This document shows, piece after piece, positions 10,991-22,615 of a stretch of 64,000 nucleotides of DNA. How positions within the stretch are numbered: position 1 is the stretch's first letter; every line of letters begins with the position of its first letter. A program made the translations under genes and the position numbers. The notes beneath the pieces are model-generated. The model was not told where the DNA came from. It was given only the letters and a program-made list of their open reading frames with translations, and made no database searches. Source of the DNA: Ptiloglossa arizonensis (taxonomy: Eukaryota; Arthropoda; Insecta; Hymenoptera; Colletidae); contig NC_135051.1 in assembly GCF_051014685.1 (NCBI RefSeq), positions 10,621,557 through 10,685,556 of the forward strand, read 5' to 3'.

Positions 10991-13204
10991 TATTATACTT
11001 TTCGCGCGCCAATCGATGCGGATTTGACTGCTCTGCACTTCTTCGCGAAATTCGTGTGAGCGAACGAAACAATTTAAATTTTGGCATCGTTCTAGCTTAT
11101 TGTAAAGCAAGTTTGTTCATTTAATTCAGAAATTTGGCTATAACTCAGACACACAAACTTGTCACACAATCTCAATTTGAAATGCGACGCCCAATATCTT
11201 TGAACACATCGTAGTGAATAAACTTTCTAGACTTAACAAAAATTTAATTATCGATGAACAAAATGGATTTATACTTAGTCAATCTATGACGATTAATTTA
11301 TGCATCTCACTTTCGCATGACATATAAATGTCAACTTCATTTTCATTTTTCTTGAAAATTTGGGCTAAATTTATGTAATGTACACTAATTTCAAAAAGGC
11401 TCTTGACTCAGTGTATCAGAAAGTTGTAGTTTCTAAATCACATGGTCTGAAAATAATTTTGAAAGTTGTGATTTTGTCGGCATGCGTGTCGCATGTTTTG
11501 TATAGTTAATTCTTTTACAGGTCATCTTCAAAGTGGTAAAATTAAGCAAATCAGTCCTGAGTAAAATTCAGGGTCAGTATCTGGGCTAAATAAATATACA
11601 GTTAAATTGATCCGTGATTTACTTGAAATGTAAAGTCAAAAACTTTTCCTATTTTTAGGGTTAGATCTAATCATACTGGTTTTAATTGGGAGATTGTCAA
11701 CATCCTAACGCTTCTGTTAGTTAAGTTTAGAAATACCAAGAATAAACTGCAGATTATGACGAATAAGGTGAAGCTAAAGGGTAGTAAATATTTCATAACC
11801 AAGGACGTATAACAATAGATAATGAAGTACAAAGAAAATGGCTGTAATTACCGAAGAGAAAAAAAGAATGGGAAATAAAATATTAGTCGAGTATAAGAAA
11901 CTGATAGTTAATGGCACGGTTTACATCTGGAATGACGTTAAGAGGTGTTTAATAGTTAAATTAAATTATTCCTTCCATAGAGGTCTGGTAACATCGGATG
12001 TGCTGCAGGATTCCCCCTAGTCCCCGTACTGTATAATTAATTTATAAACGATATCTCTTATTTATCGATTCACCGTTAAGTTTTTTTATATATGGTCAGA
12101 TTATATATTATACTTGAAATAACTTCTTTAAACGATATGCGTTAAATTTAATAAAATTTCTGTTCACTTCTGCAGAATTCGTGAAGCCGATTATTTAGCA
12201 AATAGCACGTCATTTGCAACCAAACAAAATTTATTTAAGAATAACATGGAAATTTCAAACAATTGGGAATGTAATGTGACTGATACAATAAATTGTGTGT
12301 TTAGTACACAATAAAAGGGTTTGAGAGTATTCAAGTGTGCTGTTCATAGATTGTAATGATTCAGTTGAAATGTAAAGCTTTCCAATTCTTTTTCAAACTC
12401 AAGTCAATCTAATTAACAATAAGTTCATCCATGAAATAACATGTAAGTATTTATTTAGGTGGGTACATGTTAAGGCCAATGTAAATTGGACGGTTTCCTC
12501 ATATAACGTCTACAAGATTAAATCGTTCTGCAAGAAGGCTGCAAAGAGACGTTCCATACAAAGTTCTTTGTGCGAAAATGGCTTTGAGGAAACCGTTCTA
12601 TAACATTACCATAATTCTTTTGCTGCTCGCGAATCTATGATGCGTCAAGTAGCGTTGAAAGTGATATAGTTGGACTTCTTCCTAGAAAAAGTTACCCGAT
12701 ACTTTCCAGCCATATTCAAGTCTTTGAAAATATAAACAAATTCTAAATGTTAGAACGACAGCTTCAAAAACGATACGATTTGGTGTAGAAAGAATCATAT
12801 TTTATTCTCAGCAGAGAAATGTTTTACAATATCTACACGCATAAATGAACTCCAATAATTACATCTTATAATTTGAAGTCCACCACACATATGGTTATCG
12901 ATACTATTTTAGAGTTATTTATACAGCAAAAGTAACATCTACGGAACATTTAAAATACAAATATGACTTAAACGTTGCTTCCAAATCATTTGGCTTTCTT
13001 ATGCATTTACTTAATTATCTATAAATTCCGTGCACTCTGTAAACCTTATACAGCGATCCTCCAAAATAGTCGTGTTTTCCCTTCATAAAACGTTTTGAAT
13101 CGTCCATACCGGTATTTAAATTTTTCCTCTGTGGATTTAAAAATCGGCTCGTTGAACTTCAAAGCGGTGCCATATGTGTATCGACAGGACAGCCATTAAT
13201 GCAA
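10991..13204. other. AT-rich DNA with one short inverted repeat
   Basis: No gene recognised. A perfect 12-bp inverted repeat (ACGGTTTCCTCA at 12490-12501 and its complement at 12585-12596) encloses about 80 bp. The rest is AT-rich with short chance frames. Confidence 0.5.
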
Positions 13205-14644
13205 ACTAAAACCTTTTTATACTTCTCGTTCTATCTTCATAAAAGTATTTTCGATGAATTGACAAGATTCTTATAATGAAAGTGAAACTAAATACGATCG
13301 TACTTGGACTAATTTTAATTATATACAATGAAAAGAATTTCAGAAATAACTCATTTAACATGTAACTAAAACCTTTTTATACTTCTCGTTCTATCTTCAT
13401 AAAAGTATCGTCGATGAATTGACAAGATTCTTATAATGAAAGTGAAACTAAATACGATCGTACTTGGACTAATTTTAATTATATACAATGAAAAGAATTT
13501 CAGAAATAACTCATTTAACATGTAACTAAAACCTTTTTATACTTCTCGTTCTATCTTCATAAAAGTATCGTCGATGAATTGACAAGATTCTTATAACGAA
13601 AGTGAAACTAAATACGATCGTACTCGGACTACTTTTAATTATATACAATTAAAAGAATTTCAGAAATAACTCATTTAACATGTAACTAAAACCTTTTTAT
13701 ACTTCTCGTTCTATCTTCATAAAAGTATCGTCGATGAATTGACAAGATTCTTATAATGAAAGTGAAACTAAATACGATCGTACTTGGACTAATTTTAATT
13801 ATATACAATGAAAAGAATTTCAGAAATAACTCATTTAACATGTAACTAAAACCTTTTTATACTTCTCGTTCTATCTTCATAAAAGTATTTTCGATGAATC
13901 GACAAGATTCTTATAATGAAAATGAAACTAAATACGATCGTACTCGGACTACTTTTAATTATATACAATTAAAAGAATTTCAGAAATAACTCATTTAACA
14001 TGTAACTAAAACCTTTTTATACTTCTCGTTCTATCTTCATAAAAGTATCGTCGATGAATTGACAAGATTCTTATAACGAAAGTGAAACTAAATACGATCG
14101 TACTCGGACTACTTTTAATTATATACAATTAAAAGAATTTCAGAAATAACTCATTTAACATGTAACTAAAACATTTTTATACTTCTCGTTCTATCTTCAT
14201 AAAAGTATTTTCGATGAATTGACAAGATTCTTATAATGAAAGTGAAACTAAATACGATCGTACTTGGACTAATTTTAATTATATACAATGAAAAGAATTT
14301 CAGAAATAACTCATTTAACATGTAACTAAAACCTTTTTATACTTCTCGTTCTATCTTCATAAAAGTATCGTCGATGAATTGACAAGATTCTTATAATGAA
14401 AGTGAAACTAAATACGATCGTACTTGGACTAATTTTAATTATATACAATGAAAAGAATTTCAGAAATAACTCATTTAACATGTAACTAAAACCTTTTTAT
14501 ACTTCTCGTTCTATCTTCATAAAAGTATCGTCGATGAATTGACAAGATTCTTATAATGAAAGTGAAACTAAATACGATCGTACTTGGACTACTTTTAATT
14601 ATATACAATGAAAAGAATTTCAGAAATAACTCATTTAACATGTA
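13205..14644 (+). repeat. Minisatellite: nine tandem 160-bp units
   Basis: Units start with ACTAAAAC at 13205, 13365, 13525, 13685, 13845, 14005, 14165, 14325 and 14485, and the array ends at 14644 in CATGTA. All units are exactly 160 bp without indels and differ at a handful of positions. Variants fall into two linked types: one with TAATG...TTGGACTAA...CAATG (units 1, 2, 4, 7, 8 and nearly 9) and one with TAACG...TCGGACTAC...CAATT (units 3 and 6). Unit 5 is a mosaic. A separate TTTTCG/CGTCG difference recurs in units 1, 5 and 7. This pattern points to spread by unequal exchange or gene conversion. The unit length is close to nucleosomal, but no centromere claim is supported. Confidence 0.97.
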
Positions 14645-14649
14645 ACGAA

Positions 14650-14995
14650 AAATTGTGTAAATTCCACGAGAGCTGCAACGAATCCCGCGAGTGGGAGCAG
14701 GTTCTGACGGGACCGCAGGTGGAAGCCCTCAAACGTCAAACTCGACAGTCCATGCTATTGCAGTGGTAGCAGCGAACTGTTGGGGTTTTCCAGCCGTTCC
14801 TGCTGGAGTGGCTGGACAGAGACTTTGCCACTCTTACGTATTGTACAGTGCAAATGTTGTCCAGGCACAGTTGCTCCGAACAGTATTATACGTCCACAAA
14901 AAGAAGACACAGCGTGTTTACATTCTCGCCCGTAGTCCGTTGCCGCTTGTACGATCGCAAGCAAGAATCGCCCGCCATTGACCAAAGATGGCGAC
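14650..14995 (-). pseudogene. Probable R1-clade LINE remnant, 3' end of ORF2
   Basis: A GC-rich patch next to the minisatellite. Read on the minus strand it contains CYHCNSMD and, one frame away, TVEFDV then a stop. This recalls the C-x-H-C...D-T-x-E-H-T-L...C-P-x-W zinc-knuckle-like region that ends R1-clade ORF2 proteins. Frame changes and stops make it a pseudogene. The resemblance is shorter than in the better R1 remnant at 21.8-22.6 kb, hence the moderate confidence. Confidence 0.42.
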
Positions 14996-15610
14996 GAAGA
15001 TCAACGTAGCGAGACCGAGTAAGAGAGAATATTGCATCAATATTCTTCATGAATATGAAGAACTGATTCGATAAGTTTCTCGTAATGAAAAAATGAATAA
15101 AATTTAATATGCGGAATAATCTCTAATATTTTGAAAACTATTGTGGTAATGCGAGAGAATGAAAGAAATTACTTGTTGTCCGGAGAGAATCCGAAGTGTT
15201 TGGAATAGACGAGCCAGTGAAGAGTGAAAAAAGAGCGATTGAGATAGCATACTAAGAAATTTTTGGCGTACGTGACCAGACGCATGGAGTGAGAGAGATT
15301 GAGAATTAGGATAAAAGAGAATGAATGCGTGTGAGGATATAAGATGCGAAAAAAGAGCATTTGGACAGTTTACAGTCATTGGCAGTTATTGGCAATCAAC
15401 AGCAGTCGCTGAAAAATCATAAGTGCGTCGTGTTGCGAAAGAACAGCATAATCAGCGTAGTCAGCGTAGTTAGCGTAGTTATTAATTATATGTTTCGTTA
15501 ATATTTTGTTCCTACTACTACATCATTCAATACACGTATATTCTAAAACTTTATTCACCCTTATTCTATAATCACCGTTACTTACTTAAATTAAATTCCT
15601 ACACTATTTG
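14996..15610. other. Unassigned segment with short CAGCGTAGT repeats
   Basis: At about 15453-15482 the 9-10 bp word (T)CAGCGTAGT / TAGCGTAGT is repeated three times. A 91-residue minus-strand frame (15104-15379) has no recognisable features. Nothing else seen. Confidence 0.4.
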
Positions 15611-15817
15611 TAGCGAAAAGAACTAATTGATATTTATTAAAAATAATGTAGAAAGGCATACTAAAATTAAAACAAGCATAACCTTTACATTTTATTGCAT
15701 TAAAAATCATAAAAGTTATATTGATTTTAGTATTGACACGACTTGTTTTGTGCAAATTATATGTGTATAAGTGGATTTATATTATTTTCAATAAATACAA
15801 TTTAGTTTTTTCCGCTA
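15611..15817. mobile_element. MITE-like element, about 207 bp
   Basis: The ends form an imperfect inverted repeat of about 37 bp: TAGCGAAAAGAACTAA on the left and, reverse-complemented, TAGCGGAAAAAACTAA on the right, continuing through ATTTATT(A/G)AAAATAAT. TA dinucleotides occur at both ends, compatible with TA-targeted insertion. The interior is non-coding and AT-rich. A lone related end lies at 9302-9339, showing that the sequence is repetitive. The parent transposase is unknown. Confidence 0.6.
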
Positions 15818-15899
15818 TATTAAACATTAAATTAATAAATTCTATTTTTCATTTTCCAATTCAGCTTATTTGTTTTCACCACAGCAAAATATAATACTA

Positions 15900-16824
15900 C
15901 CTTGATCAAAAAGTTTTAGGACCTTCCCCCCGTGTGTCGCTGTCAATCACCCGATTGTTTCTTTTTTTTTTTTGTTAGGTTACCATATCTGTCATTAACA
16001 CTTCCTTCCAATTTCAGCATCATAGCTTGATATTTGTAAAAGTTACGTTGTACTGAGCACATCTCCTTTGTTCGTGTCTTCGATTTTGAAAATGGCATCA
16101 TTTGAGCATCAACGAGTTTGCATTCCAAGGCCGAATCCGACCTAACATTTATTAAACGTATCATCACTGGAGATGAGACGTGGATTTATGAGTATGACAC
16201 ACAATCCAGACATCAAGCGAGTGAATGGCGTGCACCGGAAGAGCCGAGACCGAAAAAACCACGTCGCTTTCAGTCAAGAAAGAAGGCGATGCTCACAGTT
16301 TTCATGGATTACAATGGTGTTGTGCATCAAGAATTCTTGCCAGAAAAACAGACAGTCAACAAAGAATATTATTTGGGCGTTTTGAGACGTTTGCGCGAAG
16401 CAATTCGTCAAAAAAGGCCAGATTTGTGGGCAAACAACTCGTGGATTTTGCACCACGATAACGCACCGGCGCACAATGCGATCCTTATCCGCGAGTTTTT
16501 GACGAAAAACAACACGAACACTATCCAGCAGCCTTCAAATTCACCAGATCTGGCTCCCTGCGACTTTTTTCTGTTCAACCGAATTAAAAAACCGCTTCGC
16601 GTAACGCGTTACAGTACCCGAGAGGAGGTCATGACAAAATCGAAGACGGCTCTGATGGACATACCGAAAATTGAGTACCAGCGGTGTTTCGAAGATTGGA
16701 TCAAGCGCTGGCGCAAGTGCATTGCAGTCAATGGGGACTACTTTGAAGGGGACCATATCGATTTGGACGAATAAATTTGTATTTTTGATTTTATGAATAA
16801 AGTCCTAAAACTTTTTGATCAAGG
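15900..16824 (+). mobile_element. Mariner element, 925 bp, internally deleted, ends intact
   Basis: The ends are a perfect 23-bp inverted repeat starting CCTTGATCAAAAAG, flanked on both sides by TA (15898-15899 and 16825-16826), the usual mariner target duplication. The element contains a transposase start region and a long C-terminal frame but is shorter than full-length mariners (about 1.3 kb). AATAAA near 16795 may serve as polyadenylation signal. Perfect ends suggest fairly recent mobilisation, in trans by a full-length copy elsewhere. Confidence 0.95.
16118..16774 (+). pseudogene. Mariner transposase, C-terminal two thirds (DD34D core)
   Basis: The 218-residue frame encodes the catalytic half of a mariner transposase. 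The first Asp is residue 19 (ITGDETWIYEYD), the second is residue 114 (LHHDNAPAH) and the third is residue 149 (SPDLAPCDFFLF). Exactly 34 residues separate the last two, the mariner hallmark. Thus all three metal-binding Asp residues and the PRPKK linker remain. The N-terminal helix-turn-helix DNA-binding half is missing. An ATG at 16092 starts MASFEHQR, probably the original N-terminus, but it is out of frame with the core because of a deletion near 16115-16120. The encoded core alone would not be expected to bind the ends. Confidence 0.93.
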
Positions 16825-18060
16825 TAGTAATCGTAACCGACACTTCCGATGTTTCAATGAGAAGAAAATATTTACCGAACATTTAATCAATTATTTTTAT
16901 TAAATTTCTAATCGATTATTTTTAGACAAGAAACTCGAATGTCTTTTTAAGAGATTTTACGTGAAGCGTGCTCGTTGACATATTTAGAGCCAGTTAGCAT
17001 TCTGTGCAACATTTCCTGCATGCTACAACCCTTCGAAAATTCAAAACGTTCAAAATCATCGTGTAACGTAATTGACATTGCAACGAATGCGCAGGACTCG
17101 TTATCTCAAACAGGTTGAACAGCGCGACTCGTGTGAATGTACCACGCCAAGAAATCTATGTTAGATGGCCTGTTTCAAACTACGCACAAAAGCAAGTTTC
17201 GAGTAAAGCAACATATAAGCTCGTTTCAGACTACATGGTATGAGCTTACTCGCACAAGACTGTATACATCGTTAGCATAGGATCTGTTGCATATTCGTGT
17301 GCAAGCAGTCCTGGATTTCAATGTAAACTTTGTACTGCGAATAAAATACAAAAGTCTATTCATCAATTGCACAAGTCTATTCGTCATGTCGCAATATTAC
17401 TTCGCAAACCTGAGCGATAGATTGTGAAAACGAACAATCGATTCCCTCATAGTAAAGAAAAACAACAAGCATTGAACTACATTAGAATTAGTAGAATTGA
17501 ATACAAAATTTCAAATTTCAATAAACGTACACCATTTATCTTGCAAGGAGAGAGGAAAATAAAATAAAAAATGATAGAGAAACAAATATTACAACTGTAA
17601 ATATACCATACGAATGAGTCGACAGATCTATATGAAACGTCACACATGTTTACCAAACGGTAGTACCATCTTTAGAAAAATAAAACGACGAACCTAATAG
17701 CTCCATTTCTTATCGAACAACAAAACATCAGAAAATTTCACATAGATAATGAATTATTTATTACACCTGTAAGGGAAGTTTAACATTACCACTCCACAAG
17801 CCGTTCCACAAGTGTTATAGAGTCGCTGGGAATGTTTATGGTGGAAAGCTCTGGAAACGCGGTCAAGGAAGTTCAGCATACCCAAAAGCAGGGGGAAAGT
17901 GGCGAGTGGTTGCAAAATGCCACATAAATCGCGTGAACGTGATCGCAATAAACGGCCAACGAAGCGATTCGAAACGTCAAGCTACGTGATCAACATGGCT
18001 CTAAAGATTCACGTTTGATATCATTTCGAGCTGTTACATTAATAAGGGAGTGATGCCGGA
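16825..18060. other. No recognised gene
   Basis: Mixed-composition DNA. A GC-richer patch at about 17760-18010 carries an unassigned 64-residue minus-strand frame; no motif was recognised. Confidence 0.4.
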
Positions 18061-18077
18061 ATTTAACTCCAAAATGA

Positions 18078-18341
18078 GACATTTGTCAAATTCACTTATA
18101 GTTGAAATGGTTGAATAAAGTAAACGAAGTTGCCAAGGTTTTTGGTTAAGACGATGTAGATAAGGTCATACACGATTTCCTGAGTGTAATATTCACACGT
18201 AACAGAATAAGAAAAACAGATGACAAGCTAGAAATAAATGTGATAAATTTTAATAAGAAGAGATCTGTCAGCAAGGAGAATATTAGTGCTATTGTTCTTA
18301 ACGATGAGCCCAGAATTCGGTTGATACAGTTGTTGAATTAA
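18078..18341 (+). pseudogene. Coding-like stretch resembling a retroelement Gag
   Basis: From 18099 the plus strand reads LKWLNKVNEVAKVFG, then one stop, then DDVDKVIHDFLSVIF and about 50 more residues, ending in LIQLLN and a stop at 18339-18341. The charged, helical, coding-like composition and the KWL-x-K-V-(x)n-F/Y-x-W-x-D pattern recall the Gag of Ty3/gypsy-type elements, with the internal stop sitting where a Trp is usual. No zinc knuckle follows; copia sequence on the opposite strand starts 70 bp later. The gag assignment is an inference. Confidence 0.35.
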
Positions 18342-18414
18342 TACACTCGTAAAAATTATATTTCTTTAATTTTCGTGCAATTCAAACAAATTAAGGCGAA
18401 ATAAAGATGGAACT

Positions 18415-18905
18415 AATTGATCGCAAACTAGTTTTTCACAGACCACATCGTGTGTCATTCACCATATTAGAAAATGCAGTTAGTGGTTTATTTGAACAAT
18501 GATAGACGATAACATAATTTTTAGTCGTTTTAACATATCGAAGAATTCTCTTAGCTGCATTCCAATGTCGCTCATTTAAATTTGTGTAATATTGTTTCAA
18601 CTTTTCGCTTTTCAACTGCGTATGCTATATCCGGTCTTCTTCTTTGAGATAAGTATAAGACTCTTTCAATTAATTATCTAAAAGGGAGATCTCTTTTCTG
18701 TCTTTCTCCTTTTACATTTTCCAGATAATCCAGACTCGTCTCCATTTGTGTACTCTCCTTCTTGAGGCCCAAAACGTTTTATTAACAAATTAACACACTC
18801 ACTTTGCGGCAACATCATATTTTCATTCTTTAAATGATTAAATTTTATACCCAAGAGTTTGGAAATCGGTCCCATGTATTTCGTCTCACACTGTGAAATA
18901 TCCAA
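18415..18905 (-). pseudogene. Ty1/copia reverse transcriptase C-terminus and linker remnant
   Basis: On the minus strand the frame at 18905-18678 carries GPISKLLGIKF and LPQSECVNLLIKRF. These match the copia RT tail (M-x-D-L-G-x-x-x-x-x-L-G-I...Q-x-x-Y-I-x-x-L-L-x-R-F). Following DNA in other frames gives LIERVLYLSQRRRPDIAYAV, the conserved Y-R-x-L-I-G-x-L-x-Y-L...R-P-D-I-x-x-A-V block. Next come ERHWNAAKRILRYVKTT and a short RNase H-like lead-in before a stop. The order is collinear with copia pol, but at least two frame changes and stops are present. The catalytic YVDD part lies upstream and is absent. Confidence 0.85.
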
Positions 18906-18966
18906 GCTTTTTTGTCATTACTCATTATTTATAAATATTTTATTTTTTTAATCTGGTCTCATATGT
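18773..18966. repeat. Direct repeat copy 1 of a 190-bp copia-containing segment
   Basis: This stretch recurs in the same orientation at about 22973-23166 with roughly five differences. Both copies include the same AT-rich non-coding tract beyond the RT frame, so they arose by duplication of an already broken element rather than independent transposition. Confidence 0.9.
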
Positions 18967-20319
18967 AGTTTTTTTAATGCATTTTTATAGCTTCAAGAGC
19001 AGTCAAGATTCTGGAATTCAAATCTCGTAAAAGATAAGATTTTGACCTTTATTTTTATTAATTTTGTCTTTATTTTCATATCTTCTTTTATTTGTATGTT
19101 ATATTTCTATTCTGTTTTCTAAATTTGCATCTCACATTGCCCCAGATGGAATGCAACGTACAAACATTCCATAAGTACATTTAACTGTTATTGTAAACTT
19201 GATGTCTACCTTTCAGTCTCACTGAAGTAAGTAGGTGTGTGATCAGAAGAAATACGAGCCTCGCATCAATGTGCAACCACAAAAGTATAAAATACATATT
19301 TGAAAAATACAATAATAAAATAATCTTCATTACTTTGTTCAAAGTTTACTGACCTGTACAGTTTCATCAAAAGTGAAGGGGTGTACCTCAACCAGGTTAT
19401 CTATAAACAAAGAAAAGAAAAATTACCAGTGCGCTTAATACGAAATATACCATAAAAATACCTGCAGATAGTTGTAATTTATTGACAGTTATGTTTAAAT
19501 AATTATAGCAAAAGGTATAATATAGAACAAAAATGATTGGAAAAGTTTGTCACGAGATGAGAATCTAGTCTTCTTTACTCAGAAGATAGAAAATGTACCA
19601 TTGTTGTAAATACAGTAAAATCCATTAATCTACGAATGGCAGACCGTCTTAACGACAAAAGGACGGGCTCCAGGTCTATCTGACCAAAACCTGAATTTTA
19701 TTCATTTGCATTTGAATATGTGGATTTTGATTGAAATTTTACGTAATTCAATTTATAAATACTTTTTTTATTTCAGTAATTATAATGAACATAGAAGCAG
19801 GTCAACGAATACAGCTGTTGTTTCGTAGCTATGACATAATGGATCTATAATCTATGTGCTGTACCATTTTTATACGTACCAGCTTCTTATAGTATTTTTC
19901 AGTACATTCCAAGTTATTAGAGAATCAGTGTTTGGTTGCTATTGTACATAGAGCTATAAACAGAACTGTTGTAACAGAACTGATGTGAAAATAATATCAT
20001 TATGTATAATACAGCACCCTTGGCAGAAAAGTGTTAAAAGAAAATATAGCTTACAGTTTAACCGTTGTTTCGACGAATAGTTTTAGAATATTAAAAAAGT
20101 CTATTGTCTTTGTCTTGTTACTACTATTGAATTTTTAGAAAGTTAATACTATTGTCTTTATTTTGGTGAGAGCAATCTAGCGAATAGCGTGGCTATCAAC
20201 CGCACTTAGATCAATAAGAAATGTATGTGAAATTAAATCTCATGCACTAATAAAAATAAACATGCTTTACATTTTTTATTATATTTTCAAGATAGTTGTG
20301 TGTAATTTTCTAGCGGCGG
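18967..20319. other. AT-rich DNA, nothing recognised
   Basis: No supported frames, ends or repeats were found in this interval. Confidence 0.5.
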
Positions 20320-20520
20320 TGACATAAACCAGGCCCATTGTCTGATTAGCGTCTTAGCGACAATCTATAAGGGCTAGAGTAACTGGCCTACTAGTATGCC
20401 TCTTATGCATCCTCCATGACGATCCTGGCCTCGTAATTTAGGTCATATAAGTCCAAAACTCTAGATATAAGAGGCCATCGCCTTGAACGAGAAGAGTCTT
20501 TTGGTAGCCAGCATCAAAGG
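20320..20520 (+). mobile_element. Diverged LTR-like fragment (family C)
   Basis: Begins TGACATAAACCAGGCC. It aligns by eye to 36097 onwards (TGACATAACGTAGGCC), then again at TCCTGGCCTCGTAA / ACCTTGGCCTCGTGA and CCTTGAACGA / TCCTGAACGA. The conserved TG start and spacing suggest two old copies of one LTR. The right end was not identified; a TA microsatellite follows at about 20535-20555. A gypsy integrase scrap lies 400 bp downstream on the same strand. Confidence 0.45.
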
Positions 20521-20879
20521 TAATATATAGTGTTAATATATATATATATATATCTTACTTATACGTAAAACGTATTACTTTGTCACAAAGTTATCGACAC
20601 CTCTTCTCGGAACTATTAGTTCGAAACTATTGGCTTGGCATTATCTTCAATACGTGATCGATAGTGTCTGAGGTTACCCGACCAATCTCACCACGATGAA
20701 CCTCACGGCATTTATCTCAAAACCATTAAACACTAAGGGTTAAGTTTGATATTCTAACATCAGAAACGGTATTTCAATCGAAGGACTACTCTCAAAGAGT
20801 TGCGAGACGATTCAAACGAATGACGCGAAGAAACGAAAACTTTAACGAAACGTGTTCCGTCGTGTAGGAAAATACGTAA

Positions 20880-21660
20880 ACTACGTGAAGATAACGGATT
20901 AGCTATTTATTGTAGCCACGTGCTAAAAGGTTCAAGGTAGGACTACTTCGTATTGGCTGCGATAAAACGTACGGATCGAATTGTTCAAAAGTATTGGTTT
21001 CTGTGTACGCGATGTTTTGGTAACAAATATATTAAGTTCTGTATTAAACTTACGATCACGAATAGGAACAGCGGTTCAAAACAAGGTTTATTATTTTACA
21101 TTAGGAAAAAAGCAGTTCCGTTCGATACCGTTCACATGAATTGTGTTGGTCGTTTTAAGAGATCGAAGGACAACTATAAACACTTAATGATTATAGTGAA
21201 CATCCAAAATAATAGCTTACTTGTCCAGCTTGTCTCACAAAGGTCATTGTTCGACCCCGAAACTTGACAAGTAGTTCTCGGTGGTTCTTGGTAGATCTCT
21301 CACTTCACATATAATCCTTTCAAGCTTTTCTTTGAAAGTCAGAGTGTCGATTTGCATCTTAGAGCGACAACTGCACTTCGAGTAAATGGTCAAGTTGAAT
21401 GATATGTTTCCACCGTAGTAAATTCGTTAAATACCGAATTATCCAAGGATACATAATTGTTAAGTAAATTATCGAAGATTGAAACATCTCTACATAACAT
21501 GGTACAGAAATTTACACGATTCTCGTCCACTCGCTTACCGTTCGAATTAGAAAGAAGTGTCGATAATGCAACTCGAGCTGGGATAAAACTGCCATATGCG
21601 AACGAAAGAGTAGATTTAATTGAAGATAGAGCTCTCATTGCAGAATAGAAACTTGGGTAG
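20880..21660 (+). pseudogene. Ty3/gypsy integrase remnant
   Basis: The frame at 20953-21267 reads SGSKQGLLFYIRKKAVPFDTV followed by HMNCVGRFKRS. This matches the stretch before and into the integrase core of gypsy elements (G-x-L-x-P-I...P-F-x-x-x-H-x-D-x-x-G-P-x-x-x-S). The first catalytic Asp is replaced by Asn. Further on, near 21372, ALRVNGQVE then a stop matches A-N-G-Q-V-E-R. About 45 residues later STRLPFELE matches the S-P-F-E-L block after the core. Stops and frame changes separate these blocks, which remain collinear. The minus-strand frame of 135 residues at 21390-21797 is mostly antisense to this and is not a gene. Confidence 0.75.
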
Positions 21661-21844
21661 CAAACATGGCAATAATGTTTCAAATTACTTAAAATATACA
21701 TCCGACAAAGAGGATCTATCATTTTGTTCTCAGCAATCTTTGCCTCAAATTTGTGATCAGTAACCTGGAAAACATTCAAATACCAATTTTTGTGCAAATT
21801 AATATTTCCATATTGATGTTTTTTTTATTTCTTTTCCAGTTTCT

Positions 21845-22615
21845 CTCGCAGACGAGCATGACCCTTGCCACTCCTGGCAGCAAAATATTCCCTCCAGTTA
21901 TCTCCACCAGGAGATCCTGGTTGCCGAGACAATGCCAGCAGTCATCGTTTCCTTTTCCATACTGTGCAGGTACCGTCCGATGCAACCATGCCTGAACAGC
22001 ACCTGCACAGTCTGGTAGGTGAGGCTCTCAATACCTCTGCTCAGCTACTCCGGCAGAAGTGGTAAGACAACCCCAATAGTCCGTTAACCAGCGATAGGCT
22101 GAACCAACCACTGCTACCACTGGAACAGAATAGATTGCCAAGCGCTTGAGGACTTCATCCTTGCGTTCTGCTAAGGGACTCGCAGTGACTATTGTAATAA
22201 GTTACATGCAAGCTCTCGAGCAGATCCAGCGGGAGAAGCCTTGATAGGTCGGTCGCTAACTCAGGACACGGTCACATAACCGCGGGCAATCCATAAAGCC
22301 AACCGCCCATAGATACGGTGCAGAAGTGTTATACTACGCCGGAAGTCGTTTAGGTCAGACAGGAGCCTTATACAGTGTCACTCGCAGGTTTAAGGTGGAA
22401 CAGGAAAACAATTATCCTCTCAAATGCTCCTCAAAATACTATTAGTTGTCGAGGATCAGATACAGATATTTCACCTGGGACTTCACTTTGATATTGGTCT
22501 TTCCTGCCTGAATCAGATTTAGCGACTTCAGCTGAAGTATACGTATCGCCAACACCTCGGTTTTATAGAGCACCATTTCCCAATCTCCTCAACCTGTTCG
22601 ATGACGCGTCAGGCA
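21845..22615 (-). pseudogene. R1-clade LINE remnant, ORF2 RT C-terminus to zinc region
   Basis: The minus strand carries collinear blocks in several frames. First is KTEV...LKSLNLIQAGKTNIKVKS with QVKYLYLILDN (R1 K-T-E...V-K-Y-L-G-L-x-L-D), then FEEHLRG (F-x-x-H). Next come APYLWAVGF (L-Y-G-A-P-x-W-A), LAERKDEVLKR and finally FRHGCIGRYLHSMEKE, followed by a region where C-x-x-C is expected. Similar ends are typical of R1/TRAS-type insect LINEs. Stops and frameshifts are frequent. The RT catalytic motif is upstream and missing, consistent with 5' truncation. Confidence 0.78.

Noticed and set aside
13205..14644. 160-bp array as a centromeric satellite
   Set aside because: Only nine copies lie in an otherwise TE-rich arm-like region; the unit length alone is not evidence.
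15104..15379. 91-residue minus-strand frame
   Set aside because: No motif, an overlapping alternative frame exists, and Ser/Leu/His-rich composition is expected from AG-rich DNA on the other strand.
21390..21797. 135-residue minus-strand frame
   Set aside because: It lies mostly antisense to the gypsy integrase blocks on the plus strand and shows no motif of its own.
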